A stretch of DNA of 64,000 bases from Kribbella catacumbae DSM 19601 (GTDB lineage: Bacteria > Actinomycetota > Actinomycetes > Propionibacteriales > Kribbellaceae), in assembly GCF_000372465.1 (NCBI RefSeq), contig NZ_AQUZ01000011.1, positions 124,001 through 188,000 on the forward strand. Direction: 5' to 3'. The notes beneath the pieces were generated by a model. The model was not told where the DNA came from. It saw only the letters and a program-made list of their open reading frames with translations, and did not search any database. Each line of letters starts with the position of its first letter. Position 1 is the first letter of the stretch. The translations under genes were made by a program, and so were the position numbers. Of this stretch, positions 1-9,169 are shown piece by piece.

Positions 1-1481
1 CTGTCGTACCAGCGCTTGATCTCGGCCTTCAGCTGGTCCTCGGTGATCGCGCCGGACAGGTACTTGATCCGGGCGTCGGGAATGATGTTCTGCAGCGTCT
101 GGCCCTTCGAGATGGAGGTCGGCGCGATCACGCCGAGGACCGGGTTGAACACCGCGGTCTTCAGGTCCTCGTTCATCAGTACGTCGAACTTCTCCCGCAT
201 CGCCCGGCTCGGCGCGTCGTTCGGCCGCAGCTGGTAGGCGCCCATGCCGACGCTGGCCCGGGTGCCGAGCTGGATGAAGGCCTTGTCCACGTCGTTCTGG
301 ATCGCCTTCACCTTCGGGTCGTCCTGCGCGATCGGTACGGCGTACTTGCCGTCGACCTTGAAGTTGCGGCCCTCGATGCCGTTGGTGACCAGCACCGAGC
401 CTTCCTTGGAGGCCAGCTTGTCCAGCGACTGCAACGCCTGGTCCAGTTGCTCATCGGTGCGGACGTTCTGCTTGGACACGGCGATGACCATGTTGTAGCC
501 GGTGAACGGGTAGGAGAACTTCTTGCCGTCGGCCCGCGCCAGGTTCCCGACCAGGGTGACCTTGTCGATGTCCTTCGGCGTCTTCTCCTTGAACAGGTCG
601 AGCAACTGGGTCGCCCGGACGTTGACGTCGATGATCATGCCGCCCTTGCCCTGCACGAACGGGTCGTTCCAGTTGGCGGTGTCCAGGGTGGCGAAGTCAG
701 GGTTGATCAGGCCTTCGGTGACCCACTTGCGCAGCCAGCGGTTGGCGCCGAGGAACTCCGGGGTGTCGAAGCCGGGGACCAGCTTGCCGTCGCGCTCACC
801 CCAGCCGTTCGGCGCGCCGAACCAGGTCTCCATCACGTCGTAGGGGCTGGCGCTGCTGTAGCCACCGGGCCACTTGGGGATGATCAGGCCGTAGGTGTCC
901 TTCTTGCCGTTGCCGTCCGGGTCCTGCTCGGTGAACGCCTTGGCGACGGTGTAGAGATCCTCGACCGTCTTCGGCTCCTTGAGCCCGAGCTTGGCCAGCC
1001 AGTCCTTGCGGATCACGATGCCGGAGCGCAGCAGCGGCCGGACCCGGTAGATGCCGTAGGTCTTGCCGTTGACCAGGGTGTTCTTACCGGTCTGCTCGTT
1101 GGCCGGCTTGAGGTTCTCGTACTTGTCGAGCTTGCCGGTCAGATCCCAGAAGGCGCCCGCCTCGGCGGCCTTGATGAACGCCGGGCTCTTCTCGTTGACC
1201 ACCATCAGGTCCGGGATCTTGTCCGAGGCCAGGGTGACGTTGGTCTTGTCGCCGTACTCCGCGTTCGGTACCCAGGTGATCTTGAGCTTCTTGCCGACCA
1301 CCTTCTCGACGGCCTGCTGCATCTCACCGCCCGGATCCGGTGCGGTACCGAACAGCGGCGCCATCACCGTCAGTTCATTGCTCGCTGCTGGCTTTTCGTC
1401 GCCGCTGGAACAGGCAGCGGCGAGCATCGCGGTCGACAGGACGACGGCGACGGCAAGACGCCGGCGGGAGAAGATGGTCAT
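1..1481 (-). CDS. ABC transporter sugar-binding lipoprotein (3' end outside window)
   Basis: Extracellular solute-binding protein of a carbohydrate ABC importer, anchored outside the membrane. The reverse-strand frame is open from the ATG at 1481 to the window edge, giving about 493 codons, so the C-terminus is missing. The N-terminus has three arginines, a hydrophobic stretch and a lipobox-like AAAC with the Cys near residue 24. The body resembles the large LplA/YtcQ-type binding proteins, which are about 500 residues long. Its ATG overlaps the TGA of the upstream DUF624 gene (ATGA, 1478-1481), so the two are probably translationally coupled, and an AAAGGGAA Shine-Dalgarno lies just upstream. 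Permease genes would be expected beyond the left edge. The family is confident; the sugar is unknown. Confidence 0.85.
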   Translation of the reverse strand, partial: MTIFSRRRLAVAVVLSTAMLAAACSSGDEKPAASNELTVMAPLFGTAPDPGGEMQQAVEKVVGKKLKITWVPNAEYGDKTNVTLASDKIPDLMVVNEKSPAFIKAAEAGAFWDLTGKLDKYENLKPANEQTGKNTLVNGKTYGIYRVRPLLRSGIVIRKDWLAKLGLKEPKTVEDLYTVAKAFTEQDPDGNGKKDTYGLIIPKWPGGYSSASPYDVMETWFGAPNGWGERDGKLVPGFDTPEFLGANRWLRKWVTEGLINPDFATLDTANWNDPFVQGKGGMIIDVNVRATQLLDLFKEKTPKDIDKVTLVGNLARADGKKFSYPFTGYNMVIAVSKQNVRTDEQLDQALQSLDKLASKEGSVLVTNGIEGRNFKVDGKYAVPIAQDDPKVKAIQNDVDKAFIQLGTRASVGMGAYQLRPNDAPSRAMREKFDVLMNEDLKTAVFNPVLGVIAPTSISKGQTLQNIIPDARIKYLSGAITEDQLKAEIKRWYD

Positions 1482-2107
1482 GAGTTCCCTTTCAGGTGCA
1501 GGCGCGCCTCGTTCTCTTCGAAGAAGCGCAGGCAGAGCCATGTGTTGAGTTGGATCCAGCCGCCGACCGCCAGCACCAGCCCGAAGACCGGGAAGGTGCT
1601 GGACAGGTAGGCGATCGTGACGAGGACGAACAGCAGGACGACGGACGAAGCGGGTCGGGAGATCGCGACCAGCGATGCCTTGGGCAACAAATCGCGCGGC
1701 CGGAGGTCGTAGTGCACGGCCATCGGCAGTAGATACGCGGCGATCACGGCCAGCACGGCGACTGCCGCGAAACAGGCCAGCCGGGGGATCGACGCTTTCG
1801 CTCCGAGCGAAGCGAAGTACAGGTAGTTGCCGGCCAGGACGACGGCCGCCGCCAGCATCGGCAGCACCAGGAGCGTTCCGCGGGCGAATTCGCGGCGGAA
1901 GCCGGCCCGGAAGGCGGGCAGAGCGTGAAACGATTCACCGAAAGACCTGCGTCTAGCCAGTTTGTACGCCGTCAGCGTGGCCGGGCCGATACCGAGAGCG
2001 ACGCCGCCCAGGAGCGTGAAGAGAATCCATAGGGCGTTCAGCTTGATCGCCCAGAGCACCTCGTCGGCCGCGTCGTACAGGCGGATCGACCAGCCGGGCG
2101 TACTCAT
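1478..2107 (-). CDS. DUF624 (YesL-like) membrane protein
   Basis: Integral membrane protein of 209 residues with about five hydrophobic segments. It matches the DUF624/YesL family by its early GPATLTAYKLA-type stretch and its layout. YesL-like proteins are usually encoded beside LplA-type sugar importers; their role is unproven and may be accessory to uptake. It is the first gene of a leftward operon with the binding-protein gene (4-bp overlap). A LacI-type operator sits 108 bp upstream of the start at 2215-2228. The TGA stop is at 1478-1480. Confidence 0.8.
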   Translation of the reverse strand: MSTPGWSIRLYDAADEVLWAIKLNALWILFTLLGGVALGIGPATLTAYKLARRRSFGESFHALPAFRAGFRREFARGTLLVLPMLAAAVVLAGNYLYFASLGAKASIPRLACFAAVAVLAVIAAYLLPMAVHYDLRPRDLLPKASLVAISRPASSVVLLFVLVTIAYLSSTFPVFGLVLAVGGWIQLNTWLCLRFFEENEARLHLKGNS

Positions 2108-2214
2108 CGCCGGCCCTCGGCTGGGCGGTGCGGCGAGATGGTGGGGCAGTGTTTCACGAGAGTCCCTGCCTTGTTCCGGAGGTGTTACGGGTGAAAAGTG
2201 ATGTGACCATATGG

Positions 2215-2228
2215 TTGAATCGTCTCAA
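2215..2228. promoter_or_regulatory. Putative LacI-family operator
   Basis: The 14-mer TTGAATCGTCTCAA is an imperfect palindrome with a central CG, close to the LacI/GalR-type consensus TTGAAACGTTTCAA. It lies upstream of the DUF624/binding-protein operon. Eleven of its first twelve bases recur in the second site at 4115-4128, upstream of the LacI-family gene. The 2108-2378 gap contains no other recognisable gene. Confidence 0.6.
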
Positions 2229-2378
2229 TGTCAACGCTGTGGAAAGCGTTTGTCAGGGTTCGGTCAGGGTTCGGTCAGGCGGCAGACGGGGAGCCGGCGG
2301 GCCGACCCGGCAAGCGGTTGCCCGAAAGCGCGCTCAACGGCGCGAAATCCGCAGCTTCGCGCCGCGGACGAGCCGGCC

Positions 2379-3008
2379 TCAAAGTCGCGAAACGCGCAGG
2401 TTCGCGTAGTCGCCGATCATCGGCGCCATCTGCCGGAAGCCGAGCTTGCCGCCGCCGAGCGGCTGCTCGTCACGCCAGCTGAACGAGACCAGGCCGTCGA
2501 TCGCGAAGGTGATCTCACCGTCCTGGATCGACAGCCGCAACGAGTACGGGCCTTGCGCGTCGAGTACGGCGGGCAGCGGGTCCGGTCCTTGGGCGACGAG
2601 ATGGAAGCCGTAGCTCTTGCGCAGGTTGCAGGTGTGCAGGGCGCGCTCGGTCGGCCACCGGCGGCGGAAGTACGAGACGTGGTAGGCGTCCAGGTCGCCG
2701 TGGTGGTACTGCTCGTACGCCCCGGTGCGGGGTGCGAGGTCGAACAGGTCTTCGCCCTCGCGTCCTTTGGCGTGGAAGAACAGGATGCACAGGCCTGGTT
2801 CGCGGATCGGCCAGAAGTCCCACTCGACGGCGATGTTCGGCCCGAAATCCTCGGGGCACCACAGCACTACGTTGGGATCCTTCTCCGGATCGTCCTGCGG
2901 CTTGCTCTCCAGTCGCAGCCGGCCGAGCGGGAAGGAGACGGCGCCGTCGCCCTCCAGCCGGAAACCGTCCAGGTCGGCGGCGGACGCCAGGGCGTTCTCG
3001 TAGAGCAT
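2379..3008 (-). CDS. DUF1961 family protein
   Basis: A 209-residue soluble protein without a signal peptide that resembles DUF1961, the family of Bacillus YesU. It is rich in Trp and aromatic residues and looks like a beta-sandwich, including a VLWCPEDFGPNIAVEWDF stretch near residue 50. The family is linked to plant polysaccharide breakdown, but no reaction is established. The ATG at 3008 lies 28 bp downstream of the LacI-family gene on the same strand, so both are probably co-transcribed. Together with DUF624 and an LplA-type binding protein this resembles the yes (rhamnogalacturonan) locus of Bacillus, which suggests a pectin-type substrate; that is inference. Confidence 0.75.
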   Translation of the reverse strand: MLYENALASAADLDGFRLEGDGAVSFPLGRLRLESKPQDDPEKDPNVVLWCPEDFGPNIAVEWDFWPIREPGLCILFFHAKGREGEDLFDLAPRTGAYEQYHHGDLDAYHVSYFRRRWPTERALHTCNLRKSYGFHLVAQGPDPLPAVLDAQGPYSLRLSIQDGEITFAIDGLVSFSWRDEQPLGGGKLGFRQMAPMIGDYANLRVSRL

Positions 3009-3036
3009 GCGCGGGAGGCCTTCCTGGTGGCGGGTG

Positions 3037-4050
3037 TCAGCGGCGGGTGAGGTCGCTGGACTGGCGGACCATCAGATCCGGCTGGAAGATGACCTGCCGG
3101 TGTCTGTGCCGATCGCCGGCCTCGACCTCCTCCTGGAGGAGCTCCATCGCGGTCCGGCCAAGCAGTCCGGCCGGCTGCCGCACCGACGACAGCGGTACTG
3201 CGGCCGCCGCGGCGAACCCGATGTCGTCGTACCCGACGATCGCCATGTCCTGGGGAACTCGTAGCCGGGTCGCGGCCATGGCCTGCAGGAATCCCAACGC
3301 CAGCAGGTCGTTCGCGCAGAACGCCGCCGTGGGCCGGGTGGCCCGTGGCAAGGCGGCGATCTGCTCGCCGACCGCGCGCCCGTGCTGGACACCCATCACG
3401 TCGACCTCGAAGATCTGCAGGTGGACATGGTCCGCGGCCTCCACGACGGTCGTGATGCCGGCCTGGCGATCCGCGACCTGCTGCATGCTGAGCGGCCCGC
3501 CGATGAAGGCGATCCGCCGATGGCCGGACTCGATCAGATGCGTTCCCGCCAGCCGTCCACCGAGCTGGTCGTCCACCGAGACCGAGCACATCCCGCGGTC
3601 CGCGGCCCGGTCGACCAGGACGACCGGCGTACCGCGAGCCACGAGTGCGCGCAGTTGTGGGTCGGCGCTGTCGAACGGGGTGATCAGTACGCCGTACACG
3701 CGTTGCTGCTCGAGCTGGTCGAGGTGATGGCCTTCCCGGACCGGATCGGTCTTGCTGTTGCAGACCATCACCACGGTGTCGTTCTCGTAGGCGAGCGCTT
3801 CGGCGCCCTCGGCGAGGTCGGTGAAGAACGGGTTGGCGACGTCGAGCACCACCAGGCCGACAGTCCGGCTGCGGCCGGCGCGCAGATGGCGGGCCGCCTC
3901 GTTGCGGACGAAGCCGAGCGCCTTGATGCTGTCCTGCACCCGCTTGCGGGTGGCGGGCGCGACGATCGACGGCCGGTTGAGAACGTTGCTGACCGTACCG
4001 ACCGAGACTCCGGCGCGGTGCGCGACCTCCTTGATGCTGGGAGTAGCCAT
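3037..4050 (-). CDS. LacI-family transcriptional regulator
   Basis: Sugar-responsive repressor of 337 residues. The N-terminal helix-turn-helix reads MATPSIKEVAHRAGVSVGTV with the usual SNVLNRP hinge entry, followed by a periplasmic-binding-protein-like effector domain. I chose the ATG at 4050 because the typical LacI N-terminus starts there and a GAGGGG sequence precedes it; the frame stays open upstream to 4185, but that extension is atypical. It probably controls the adjacent uptake genes and itself through operators at 2215-2228 and 4115-4128. DUF1961 follows by 28 bp. Confidence 0.92.
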   Translation of the reverse strand: MATPSIKEVAHRAGVSVGTVSNVLNRPSIVAPATRKRVQDSIKALGFVRNEAARHLRAGRSRTVGLVVLDVANPFFTDLAEGAEALAYENDTVVMVCNSKTDPVREGHHLDQLEQQRVYGVLITPFDSADPQLRALVARGTPVVLVDRAADRGMCSVSVDDQLGGRLAGTHLIESGHRRIAFIGGPLSMQQVADRQAGITTVVEAADHVHLQIFEVDVMGVQHGRAVGEQIAALPRATRPTAAFCANDLLALGFLQAMAATRLRVPQDMAIVGYDDIGFAAAAAVPLSSVRQPAGLLGRTAMELLQEEVEAGDRHRHRQVIFQPDLMVRQSSDLTRR

Positions 4051-4114
4051 CGCCCCTCGTGAAGCGTCCGCGGTGAACCTGCCAGGTTGTTGCCCGCAGT
4101 TTAACCGGGCTGAA

Positions 4115-4128
4115 TTGAATCGTCTAAA
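4115..4128. promoter_or_regulatory. Putative LacI-family operator (autoregulation)
   Basis: TTGAATCGTCTAAA lies 65 bp upstream of the LacI-family start and 56 bp upstream of the divergent DUF4442 gene. It differs at two of fourteen positions from the site at 2215-2228. The pairing of sites upstream of both leftward units suggests one regulon. Confidence 0.55.
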
Positions 4129-4183
4129 TCGTCGCGCGGCGGCCCACTCGACGGCTAAGTGACTCCCGAGTAACATCCTCCTC

Positions 4184-4645
4184 ATGACGAATCAGGTGCT
4201 CGGGATGTGGGAGAAGCTGCGCGGCGTACCGGGCGGCTCGCGGATGTTCTCGGTGGCCTTCGCCTGGAAGGCGCCGTACTTCCGCTCGGTCCGGCCGCGG
4301 TTCGTCCAGGTGAGCCCGAACTTCGCGTCCCTCGTACTGCCGAAGCGGCGCGCGGTACAGAACCACATCGGCACCGTGCATGCCATCGCGGTCTGCAACG
4401 GCCTGGAAGCCGCAATGGGCGCACTTGCCGAGGCGACTGTCCCCAGTGGCAAGCGCTGGTTGCCGAAGGGGATGGAGGTCGCCTACCTGGCCAAGTCCAC
4501 CTCCGACCTCACCTGCTCAGCCGAAACCGACCCAGCCGCCTGGACCACCGGCCCCGACGTACCGGTTCACGTCAAGGCAACCCGCACCGACGGCACAGTC
4601 GTCGTACAAGGAACCATCAACCTCTGGGTCACCGACAAGAAGTAA
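4184..4645 (+). CDS. DUF4442 hotdog-fold (PaaI-like thioesterase) protein
   Basis: A 153-residue soluble protein resembling DUF4442, a branch of the hotdog-fold acyl-CoA thioesterases. The segment NHIGTVHAIAVCNGLEAAMG near residue 65 matches the part of the fold where thioesterases place substrate-binding and catalytic residues. The likely role is hydrolysis of an acyl thioester; the substrate is not known. It is divergent from the LacI-family gene and stands alone, as the next gene is 330 bp away. Confidence 0.75.
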   Translation: MTNQVLGMWEKLRGVPGGSRMFSVAFAWKAPYFRSVRPRFVQVSPNFASLVLPKRRAVQNHIGTVHAIAVCNGLEAAMGALAEATVPSGKRWLPKGMEVAYLAKSTSDLTCSAETDPAAWTTGPDVPVHVKATRTDGTVVVQGTINLWVTDKK

Positions 4646-4975
4646 TGCGGCTCTCCTGACCGATCCATGGGGTCGGCTTTGACCCGGGAGTGGTTAGTCG
4701 GTAGGCGCCCGAGGGCGGGTGGCCGACACCCACCTGATCATTCGCCCTCTTTTGACCACCACCCTCGGCCACCATGTGCACCGGCCAGCCACCCAATCCC
4801 GCCGGACAACGCTGTCCTGACGAACGACACCTGCCCGTGCCCAAGGTCGATCGCCCCTGGTCGGGTGGGGAAAATGCGGCCGATCGGTGGTCTTCGCCCC
4901 TCCAGTGCGGGTTCGCCCACTGGCAGACCAATGGGCGAACCGCTGGTGTCTGAGGCGGCGTCGTAGGGTCTGGGC
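4646..4975. other. Gene-free stretch with three sequence elements
   Basis: No convincing gene is seen. The stretch holds a single-arm relative of the dispersed palindrome (4735-4760), a near-palindrome GGACAACGCTGTCC (4804-4817) that resembles the perfect one at 27615-27630, and a 10-bp perfect inverted repeat (GGTTCGCCCA at 4910-4919, complement at 4932-4941) that could form a hairpin just before the Eis-like gene. Confidence 0.5.
4735..4760 (+). repeat. Single-arm relative of the dispersed palindrome
   Basis: TGATCATTCGCCCTCTTTTG followed by ACCACC. Twenty-four of 26 positions match the reverse complement of 17298-17323. The core CATTCGCC(N)2CTTTT also matches the arms of the full palindromes at 16.2, 23.7, 46.7 and 51.3 kb. 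No clear partner arm is present nearby. Confidence 0.6.
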
Positions 4976-6142
4976 GTGGCTGATGACTTGCGGTTGGTAG
5001 ATGTCCGGAGTGAGCACCTGGATGACGTGTTGCGGGTGCGGTCCAGGTCTTTCGGGTTGCTGGATGCCGGCAGTCGGGAGGGGTGGGTTGCGGACGCGGA
5101 GGTCTTTATCGCCGACGGCCGGATGGTCGGGGTGGCGGATGGTGACGAGTTGGTCGCCGCTGCACGGTTCTGGCCGTTTCAGCAGTGGTGGGGTGGTCGC
5201 AAGGTGGCCATGTCCGGGGTCGCCGGGGTTGTCGTCGCACCGGAGTACAGGGGGCGGGGCGTCGGCAGCAAGCTGATGCGCGGTGTGCTCGCCCGGAGCG
5301 TCGAGCAGGGGTATCCGTTGTCGGGTCTCTATCCGGCGACGACTGTGATCTACCGGCATCTGGGGTACGAGTTCGGTGGCGGCCGCTACCGGTACACCTT
5401 CCCTGCCGCCGAGCTGCGATCGCTGGGTGGCAAGGAGGTTGAGGTCCGCCGTGCAGGTGCTGCTGACGCGGGCCGGTTCCTTGAGGTTGTGGAGCAGTTG
5501 CACGCGGCCGGGCGGATCAGTGGGCCGCTGGTGTGGCCGGAGGCCAAGGTGGCCGAGTGGCTGGGGGAGGACAACAGCTTCTGCTACCTGGCTGAGGACG
5601 GCTTCGTCGTCTACGGCTGGGCGAGCGGCAGGCTGCGCGTCGAGGAACTGGTGGCGGGCTCCGAGGCCACCGCGCGTGCTCTCTGGTCGGTCGTCGGCTC
5701 CGGGTCGTCCATCGCGACGGATGTGGACGCCTACATGTCTCCCGACGACCCCGCGCACCTTCTGGTCGCCAAGGAAGCCGGTAAGCACGCAGAGATCGAG
5801 CGCTGGATGCTCCGAGTCCTGGACGCGCCAGCAGCCATCGCTGCCCGGGGTTTCGCGCCGGGGGCCTCCCTGGAGGTCGACCTGGAACTCGACGACTCTG
5901 AGCTCGCCACCAACACCGGGCGCTGGCACCTGTCCGTCTCCAACGGCTCCGGCTCGCTGACTCCCTCCACTGCCACCCGCGACTCGCTACGCCTCGGCTC
6001 CCGCGCCCTCTCCGCCCTGTACGCCGGTACGCCGCTTGCTTCGCTGCGCAAGGCCGGGCTGGCGTGGGGTTCCGCCGACGCCGACGGGGCGATCGAGACG
6101 GCCTTCGGGGGCGCGACGCCGTACATGCTCGACTACTTCTGA
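4976..6142 (+). CDS. Eis-like GNAT N-acetyltransferase
   Basis: A 388-residue acetyltransferase with the three-part Eis architecture: an N-terminal GNAT domain whose acetyl-CoA loop reads [17 protein letters not shown] near residues 82-98, a second GNAT-like domain, and a C-terminal sterol-carrier-like domain. The chain ends in Phe, as in Eis proteins where the terminal carboxylate takes part in catalysis. Family members acetylate amines, including aminoglycosides in mycobacteria; the natural substrate here is unknown. The GTG at 4976 is the natural start because the GNAT fold begins soon after it. It appears to be a single-gene unit. Confidence 0.88.
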   Translation: MADDLRLVDVRSEHLDDVLRVRSRSFGLLDAGSREGWVADAEVFIADGRMVGVADGDELVAAARFWPFQQWWGGRKVAMSGVAGVVVAPEYRGRGVGSKLMRGVLARSVEQGYPLSGLYPATTVIYRHLGYEFGGGRYRYTFPAAELRSLGGKEVEVRRAGAADAGRFLEVVEQLHAAGRISGPLVWPEAKVAEWLGEDNSFCYLAEDGFVVYGWASGRLRVEELVAGSEATARALWSVVGSGSSIATDVDAYMSPDDPAHLLVAKEAGKHAEIERWMLRVLDAPAAIAARGFAPGASLEVDLELDDSELATNTGRWHLSVSNGSGSLTPSTATRDSLRLGSRALSALYAGTPLASLRKAGLAWGSADADGAIETAFGGATPYMLDYF

Positions 6143-6201
6143 GGTCATCCACAGGCCCCGGCGAGTCGATTTCGCGGCCTCCGGCTGGGCGTCTAGGGTT
6201 G

Positions 6202-6217
6202 TCGAACAAACGTTCGG
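6202..6217. promoter_or_regulatory. LexA (SOS) box upstream of ruvC
   Basis: TCGAACAAACGTTCGG matches the actinobacterial SOS box TCGAAC-N4-GTTCGA at 15 of 16 bases. It lies 10 bp before the ruvC start, where LexA could block transcription. This predicts DNA-damage induction of ruvCAB. Confidence 0.8.
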
Positions 6218-6227
6218 AGGTGATCCA

Positions 6228-6839
6228 GTGCGCGTGCTCGGTGTCGACCCGGGACTGACCCGGTGTGGCCTCGGCGTCGTCGAGGGCACCGCCGGCCGGC
6301 CGCCGGCGCTGGTCGCGGTCGGGGTGATCCGGACGCCGGCCGATCTGGACGTCGCGAGACGGCTGGTCCGGATCGAGGCGGAGCTCGAGGAGTGGATCAT
6401 CGAGCACCGGCCCGACGCGGTCGCAGTGGAGCGGGTGTTCGCCCAGCAGAACGTTCGGACGGTGATGGGCACGGCGCAGGCGTCCGGGGTGGCCATGGTG
6501 GTCGCGGCCCGGCGTGGGTTGCCGGTTGCGCTGCACACGCCGAGCGAGGTGAAAGCCGCCGTCACCGGCTCCGGCCGGGCGGGCAAGGAGCAGGTGACCA
6601 CGATGGTCACCCGGATCCTGAAGCTGGACGAGCGGCCGACACCGGCCGATGCCGCGGACGCGCTGGCGCTGGCGATCTGCCACATCTGGCGAGGCGGCGT
6701 GGCAAGCCGGCTGCAAGAGGCGTCCGAGAGCCGGGCCAACCTGGAGGCCCTCGCCAAGGCGCAGTCCCGCCTACAGGTAGCAAGACTGAAAGCCGCGGTC
6801 GCCGCCCAGGAGGTCACTGCTCCGAAGGGCCGGCGATGA
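6228..6839 (+). CDS. ruvC: Holliday junction endonuclease RuvC
   Basis: Dimeric resolvase that cuts four-way DNA junctions after RuvAB branch migration. It has 203 residues, slightly longer than the usual 170-190. The acidic catalytic residues are visible: Asp7 in [10 protein letters not shown], Glu68 in AVERVF, and Asp141/Asp144 in DAADALALA. The GTG at 6228 was chosen because GGAGGTGAT sits just before it and the RNase-H-like strand begins at once; the frame is open further upstream, but that part lacks homology. It is the first gene of ruvC-ruvA-ruvB and sits directly behind a LexA box. Confidence 0.96.
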   Translation: MRVLGVDPGLTRCGLGVVEGTAGRPPALVAVGVIRTPADLDVARRLVRIEAELEEWIIEHRPDAVAVERVFAQQNVRTVMGTAQASGVAMVVAARRGLPVALHTPSEVKAAVTGSGRAGKEQVTTMVTRILKLDERPTPADAADALALAICHIWRGGVASRLQEASESRANLEALAKAQSRLQVARLKAAVAAQEVTAPKGRR

Positions 6840-6855
6840 CTACGGGAGGGAAGCG

Positions 6856-7458
6856 ATGATCGCGTTTGTGCGTGGCCCGGTGGCTGCGATCGGGCTGGAC
6901 AGTTGCGTGATCGAGGTCGGCGGAGTCGGGCTGCAGCTCTACTGCCATCCAGGCACGCTCGCGACGCTGCGCCCCGGGCAGGAGTTCAAGCTGGCCACGT
7001 CGATGGTGGTGCGCGAAGACTCGCTGACGCTGTACGGGTTCACCGACGCGGACGAGAAGGAACTGTTCGAGCTGCTGCAGACCGCCTCCGGCGTTGGCCC
7101 GAAGCTGGCGCAGGCAGCGCTCGCAGTACTGAGCCCGGATCAGCTCAGGCAGGCCGTTGCCGCAGAGGACCTTGTGATGCTGGTGAAGATCCCCGGCGTC
7201 GGCAAGAAGGTTGCGCAGCGGCTGGTGCTGGAGCTCAAGGACAAGATCGGTGCACCGTCGCGAACGGTCGCCGGACGCCCGTTGAGCGCGAGCGGCGCCT
7301 GGCGCGAGCAGGTGCACGCCGGTCTGGTCGGCCTCGGCTGGTCGGCGCGCGACGCCGACGACGCGGTGATCGCCGTGTCACCCCTGGCCGCGGACGACGC
7401 CGAGCCGTCGGTGCCCGATCTGCTCAGGGCCGCGCTCCGCGCGCTCTCGAAGGCGTAA
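6856..7458 (+). CDS. ruvA: Holliday junction DNA helicase subunit RuvA
   Basis: Junction-binding subunit of the RuvAB branch-migration motor; 200 residues, the normal length. The N-terminal OB-fold starts MIAFVRGPVAAIG. Two helix-hairpin-helix motifs follow (TASGVGPKLAQ near 77 and IPGVGKKVAQR near 113), then a C-terminal three-helix domain that contacts RuvB. The ATG is preceded by GGAGGGAAG. It lies 16 bp after ruvC and 6 bp before ruvB. Confidence 0.97.
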   Translation: MIAFVRGPVAAIGLDSCVIEVGGVGLQLYCHPGTLATLRPGQEFKLATSMVVREDSLTLYGFTDADEKELFELLQTASGVGPKLAQAALAVLSPDQLRQAVAAEDLVMLVKIPGVGKKVAQRLVLELKDKIGAPSRTVAGRPLSASGAWREQVHAGLVGLGWSARDADDAVIAVSPLAADDAEPSVPDLLRAALRALSKA

Positions 7459-7464
7459 CCGGCG

Positions 7465-8517
7465 ATGGAAGACAACGTCAGGCCATTGGTCTCCGCGGAT
7501 TCGATGGATCTCGACGAGCGCAAGATCGAGTCCGCGCTGCGGCCTCGAACGCTCGCCGAGTTCGGCGGCCAGCGCCGGGTCAGCGAGCAGCTGGAGCTGG
7601 TCCTCCATGCCGCGCGCGGCCGCAACCGGGCGCCCGACCACGTGCTGCTGTCCGGTCCGCCCGGGCTGGGCAAGACCACGCTGGCGATGATCATCGCCGC
7701 CGAGCTGTCGGCGCCGCTGCGCATCACCAGCGGCCCGGCGATCCAGCACGCCGGCGACCTGGCCGCGATCTTGTCCGGGCTGAACGAGGGCGAAGTACTG
7801 TTCCTCGACGAGATCCACCGGATGTCCAGGCCGGCCGAAGAGCTGCTCTACATGGCGATGGAGGACTTCCGGGTCGACGTGATCGTCGGCAAGGGCCCTG
7901 GTGCGACCGCGATCCCGCTGGAGATCCCGCCGTTCACCCTGGTCGGCGCGACCACCCGGGCCGGCCTGCTGCCCGGCCCGCTGCGAGACAGGTTCGGCTT
8001 CACCGGGCACCTGGAGTTCTACGACGCCGCCGAGCTGGAGAAGATCGTCAACCGATCGGCCGCGTTGCTGGAGGTCGACATCACCCCAGAGGCAGCCGCC
8101 GAGATAGCCTCCCGGTCCCGCGGCACACCCCGAATCGCGAACCGGCTGCTGCGCCGGGTCCGCGACTACGCAGAGGTACGAGCCGACGGAATCGTCACGA
8201 TCGCGCTGTCGAAGGCCGCCCTCGAGCTGTACGAGGTGGACCGGATGGGCCTCGACCGGCTGGACCGGTCGGTACTGGACGCGCTCTGCCGCCGGTTCGG
8301 TGGCGGACCGGTGGGACTTTCGACGCTGGCGGTTGCGGTCGGCGAGGAACGTGAGACGGTGGAGGAAGTGGCCGAACCGTTCCTGGTCCGGTCGGGCTAC
8401 CTGGCCCGGACGCCGCGTGGCCGCGTCGCCACTCCGGCGGCCTGGCGGCATCTCGGCCTGGCGGTCCCGAAGGGCGCGACCTTCGCGGACACGCTTTTCG
8501 ACACCGACGACGAATAA
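7465..8517 (+). CDS. ruvB: Holliday junction DNA helicase subunit RuvB
   Basis: AAA+ ATPase motor of branch migration, 350 residues. Walker A GPPGLGKT is at 64-71, Walker [10 protein letters not shown] near 112, sensor 1 GATTRAG near 163 and the arginine-finger segment LRDRFG near 173. A C-terminal winged helix follows. The start at 7465 is 6 bp after the ruvA stop. The gene ends the ruvCAB unit; a 162-bp gap before yajC probably holds a separate promoter. Confidence 0.97.
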   Translation: MEDNVRPLVSADSMDLDERKIESALRPRTLAEFGGQRRVSEQLELVLHAARGRNRAPDHVLLSGPPGLGKTTLAMIIAAELSAPLRITSGPAIQHAGDLAAILSGLNEGEVLFLDEIHRMSRPAEELLYMAMEDFRVDVIVGKGPGATAIPLEIPPFTLVGATTRAGLLPGPLRDRFGFTGHLEFYDAAELEKIVNRSAALLEVDITPEAAAEIASRSRGTPRIANRLLRRVRDYAEVRADGIVTIALSKAALELYEVDRMGLDRLDRSVLDALCRRFGGGPVGLSTLAVAVGEERETVEEVAEPFLVRSGYLARTPRGRVATPAAWRHLGLAVPKGATFADTLFDTDDE

Positions 8518-8679
8518 GGGAACGAGTAACGCAAACGTGACCCCGTGTCATGCGGTACTTGTTGCCGCCCAGGGTTAGACTCCCCGGTGGTCCGACCTCG
8601 GACCATCCCGCTGCGACCTGCGCGCTTGAGCAGAGCGTGCCGGGCACCCCGTACTCTCGACGAAGGATTCTGAGTCCCG

Positions 8680-9147
8680 ATGGTTTTGATCGCCGCACCG
8701 ATGGCTTCCTCCGGCGGAGGGGGCATCACCCTTCTGCTCCCGCTGATCCTGATCGTCGGGATGATCTGGTTCATGAGCCGCACCCAGCGCAAGCAGCGTC
8801 AGAAGCAGGCCGACACGGTCGCCGCGCTGCAGCCTGGTACGAAGGTGATCACCACCAGCGGCGTGGTCGGCATCGTCGAAGAGGTCGACGACGAGTACGT
8901 GACGCTGGAGATCTCCGACGGCGTACTGGTCCAGTTCGTGAAGGCCGCGATCGGCCGGGTCGTCCCGGAGGAGACCGAGGACGCCGTCGACGAGCCGGCG
9001 GATGAGGCCGTCGACGAGACCGTCGAGGAGCCGGCCGATGCCGACGTCAAGGACGAGAAGGACGCTGTGGAGGTGCCGGACGCCGGTGCCGACAAGGACA
9101 AGGTGCAGGACAAGTCCAAGCTCCCCCCCACGCACACCGAGAACTGA
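8680..9147 (+). CDS. yajC: Preprotein translocase accessory subunit YajC
   Basis: Small inner-membrane partner of SecDF. It has 155 residues with one transmembrane segment near 15-32 (ITLLLPLILIVGMIWFM), the conserved RTQRKQRQKQ basic stretch, then the typical VTTSGVVGIV/EI-type beta domain. The last 60 residues are an acidic low-complexity tail rich in Asp, Glu, Ala and Val, which is common in actinobacterial YajC. It lies in the conserved yajC-secD-secF order. A 13-bp stem hairpin separates it from secD. Confidence 0.93.
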   Translation: MVLIAAPMASSGGGGITLLLPLILIVGMIWFMSRTQRKQRQKQADTVAALQPGTKVITTSGVVGIVEEVDDEYVTLEISDGVLVQFVKAAIGRVVPEETEDAVDEPADEAVDETVEEPADADVKDEKDAVEVPDAGADKDKVQDKSKLPPTHTEN

Positions 9148-9169
9148 TCAACCGTCCCGACGGCGTGCG

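Noticed and set aside
5517..6716. Long reverse-strand frame over the Eis-like and ruvC genes
   Set aside because: Arg/Pro-rich shadow of two well-supported forward genes.
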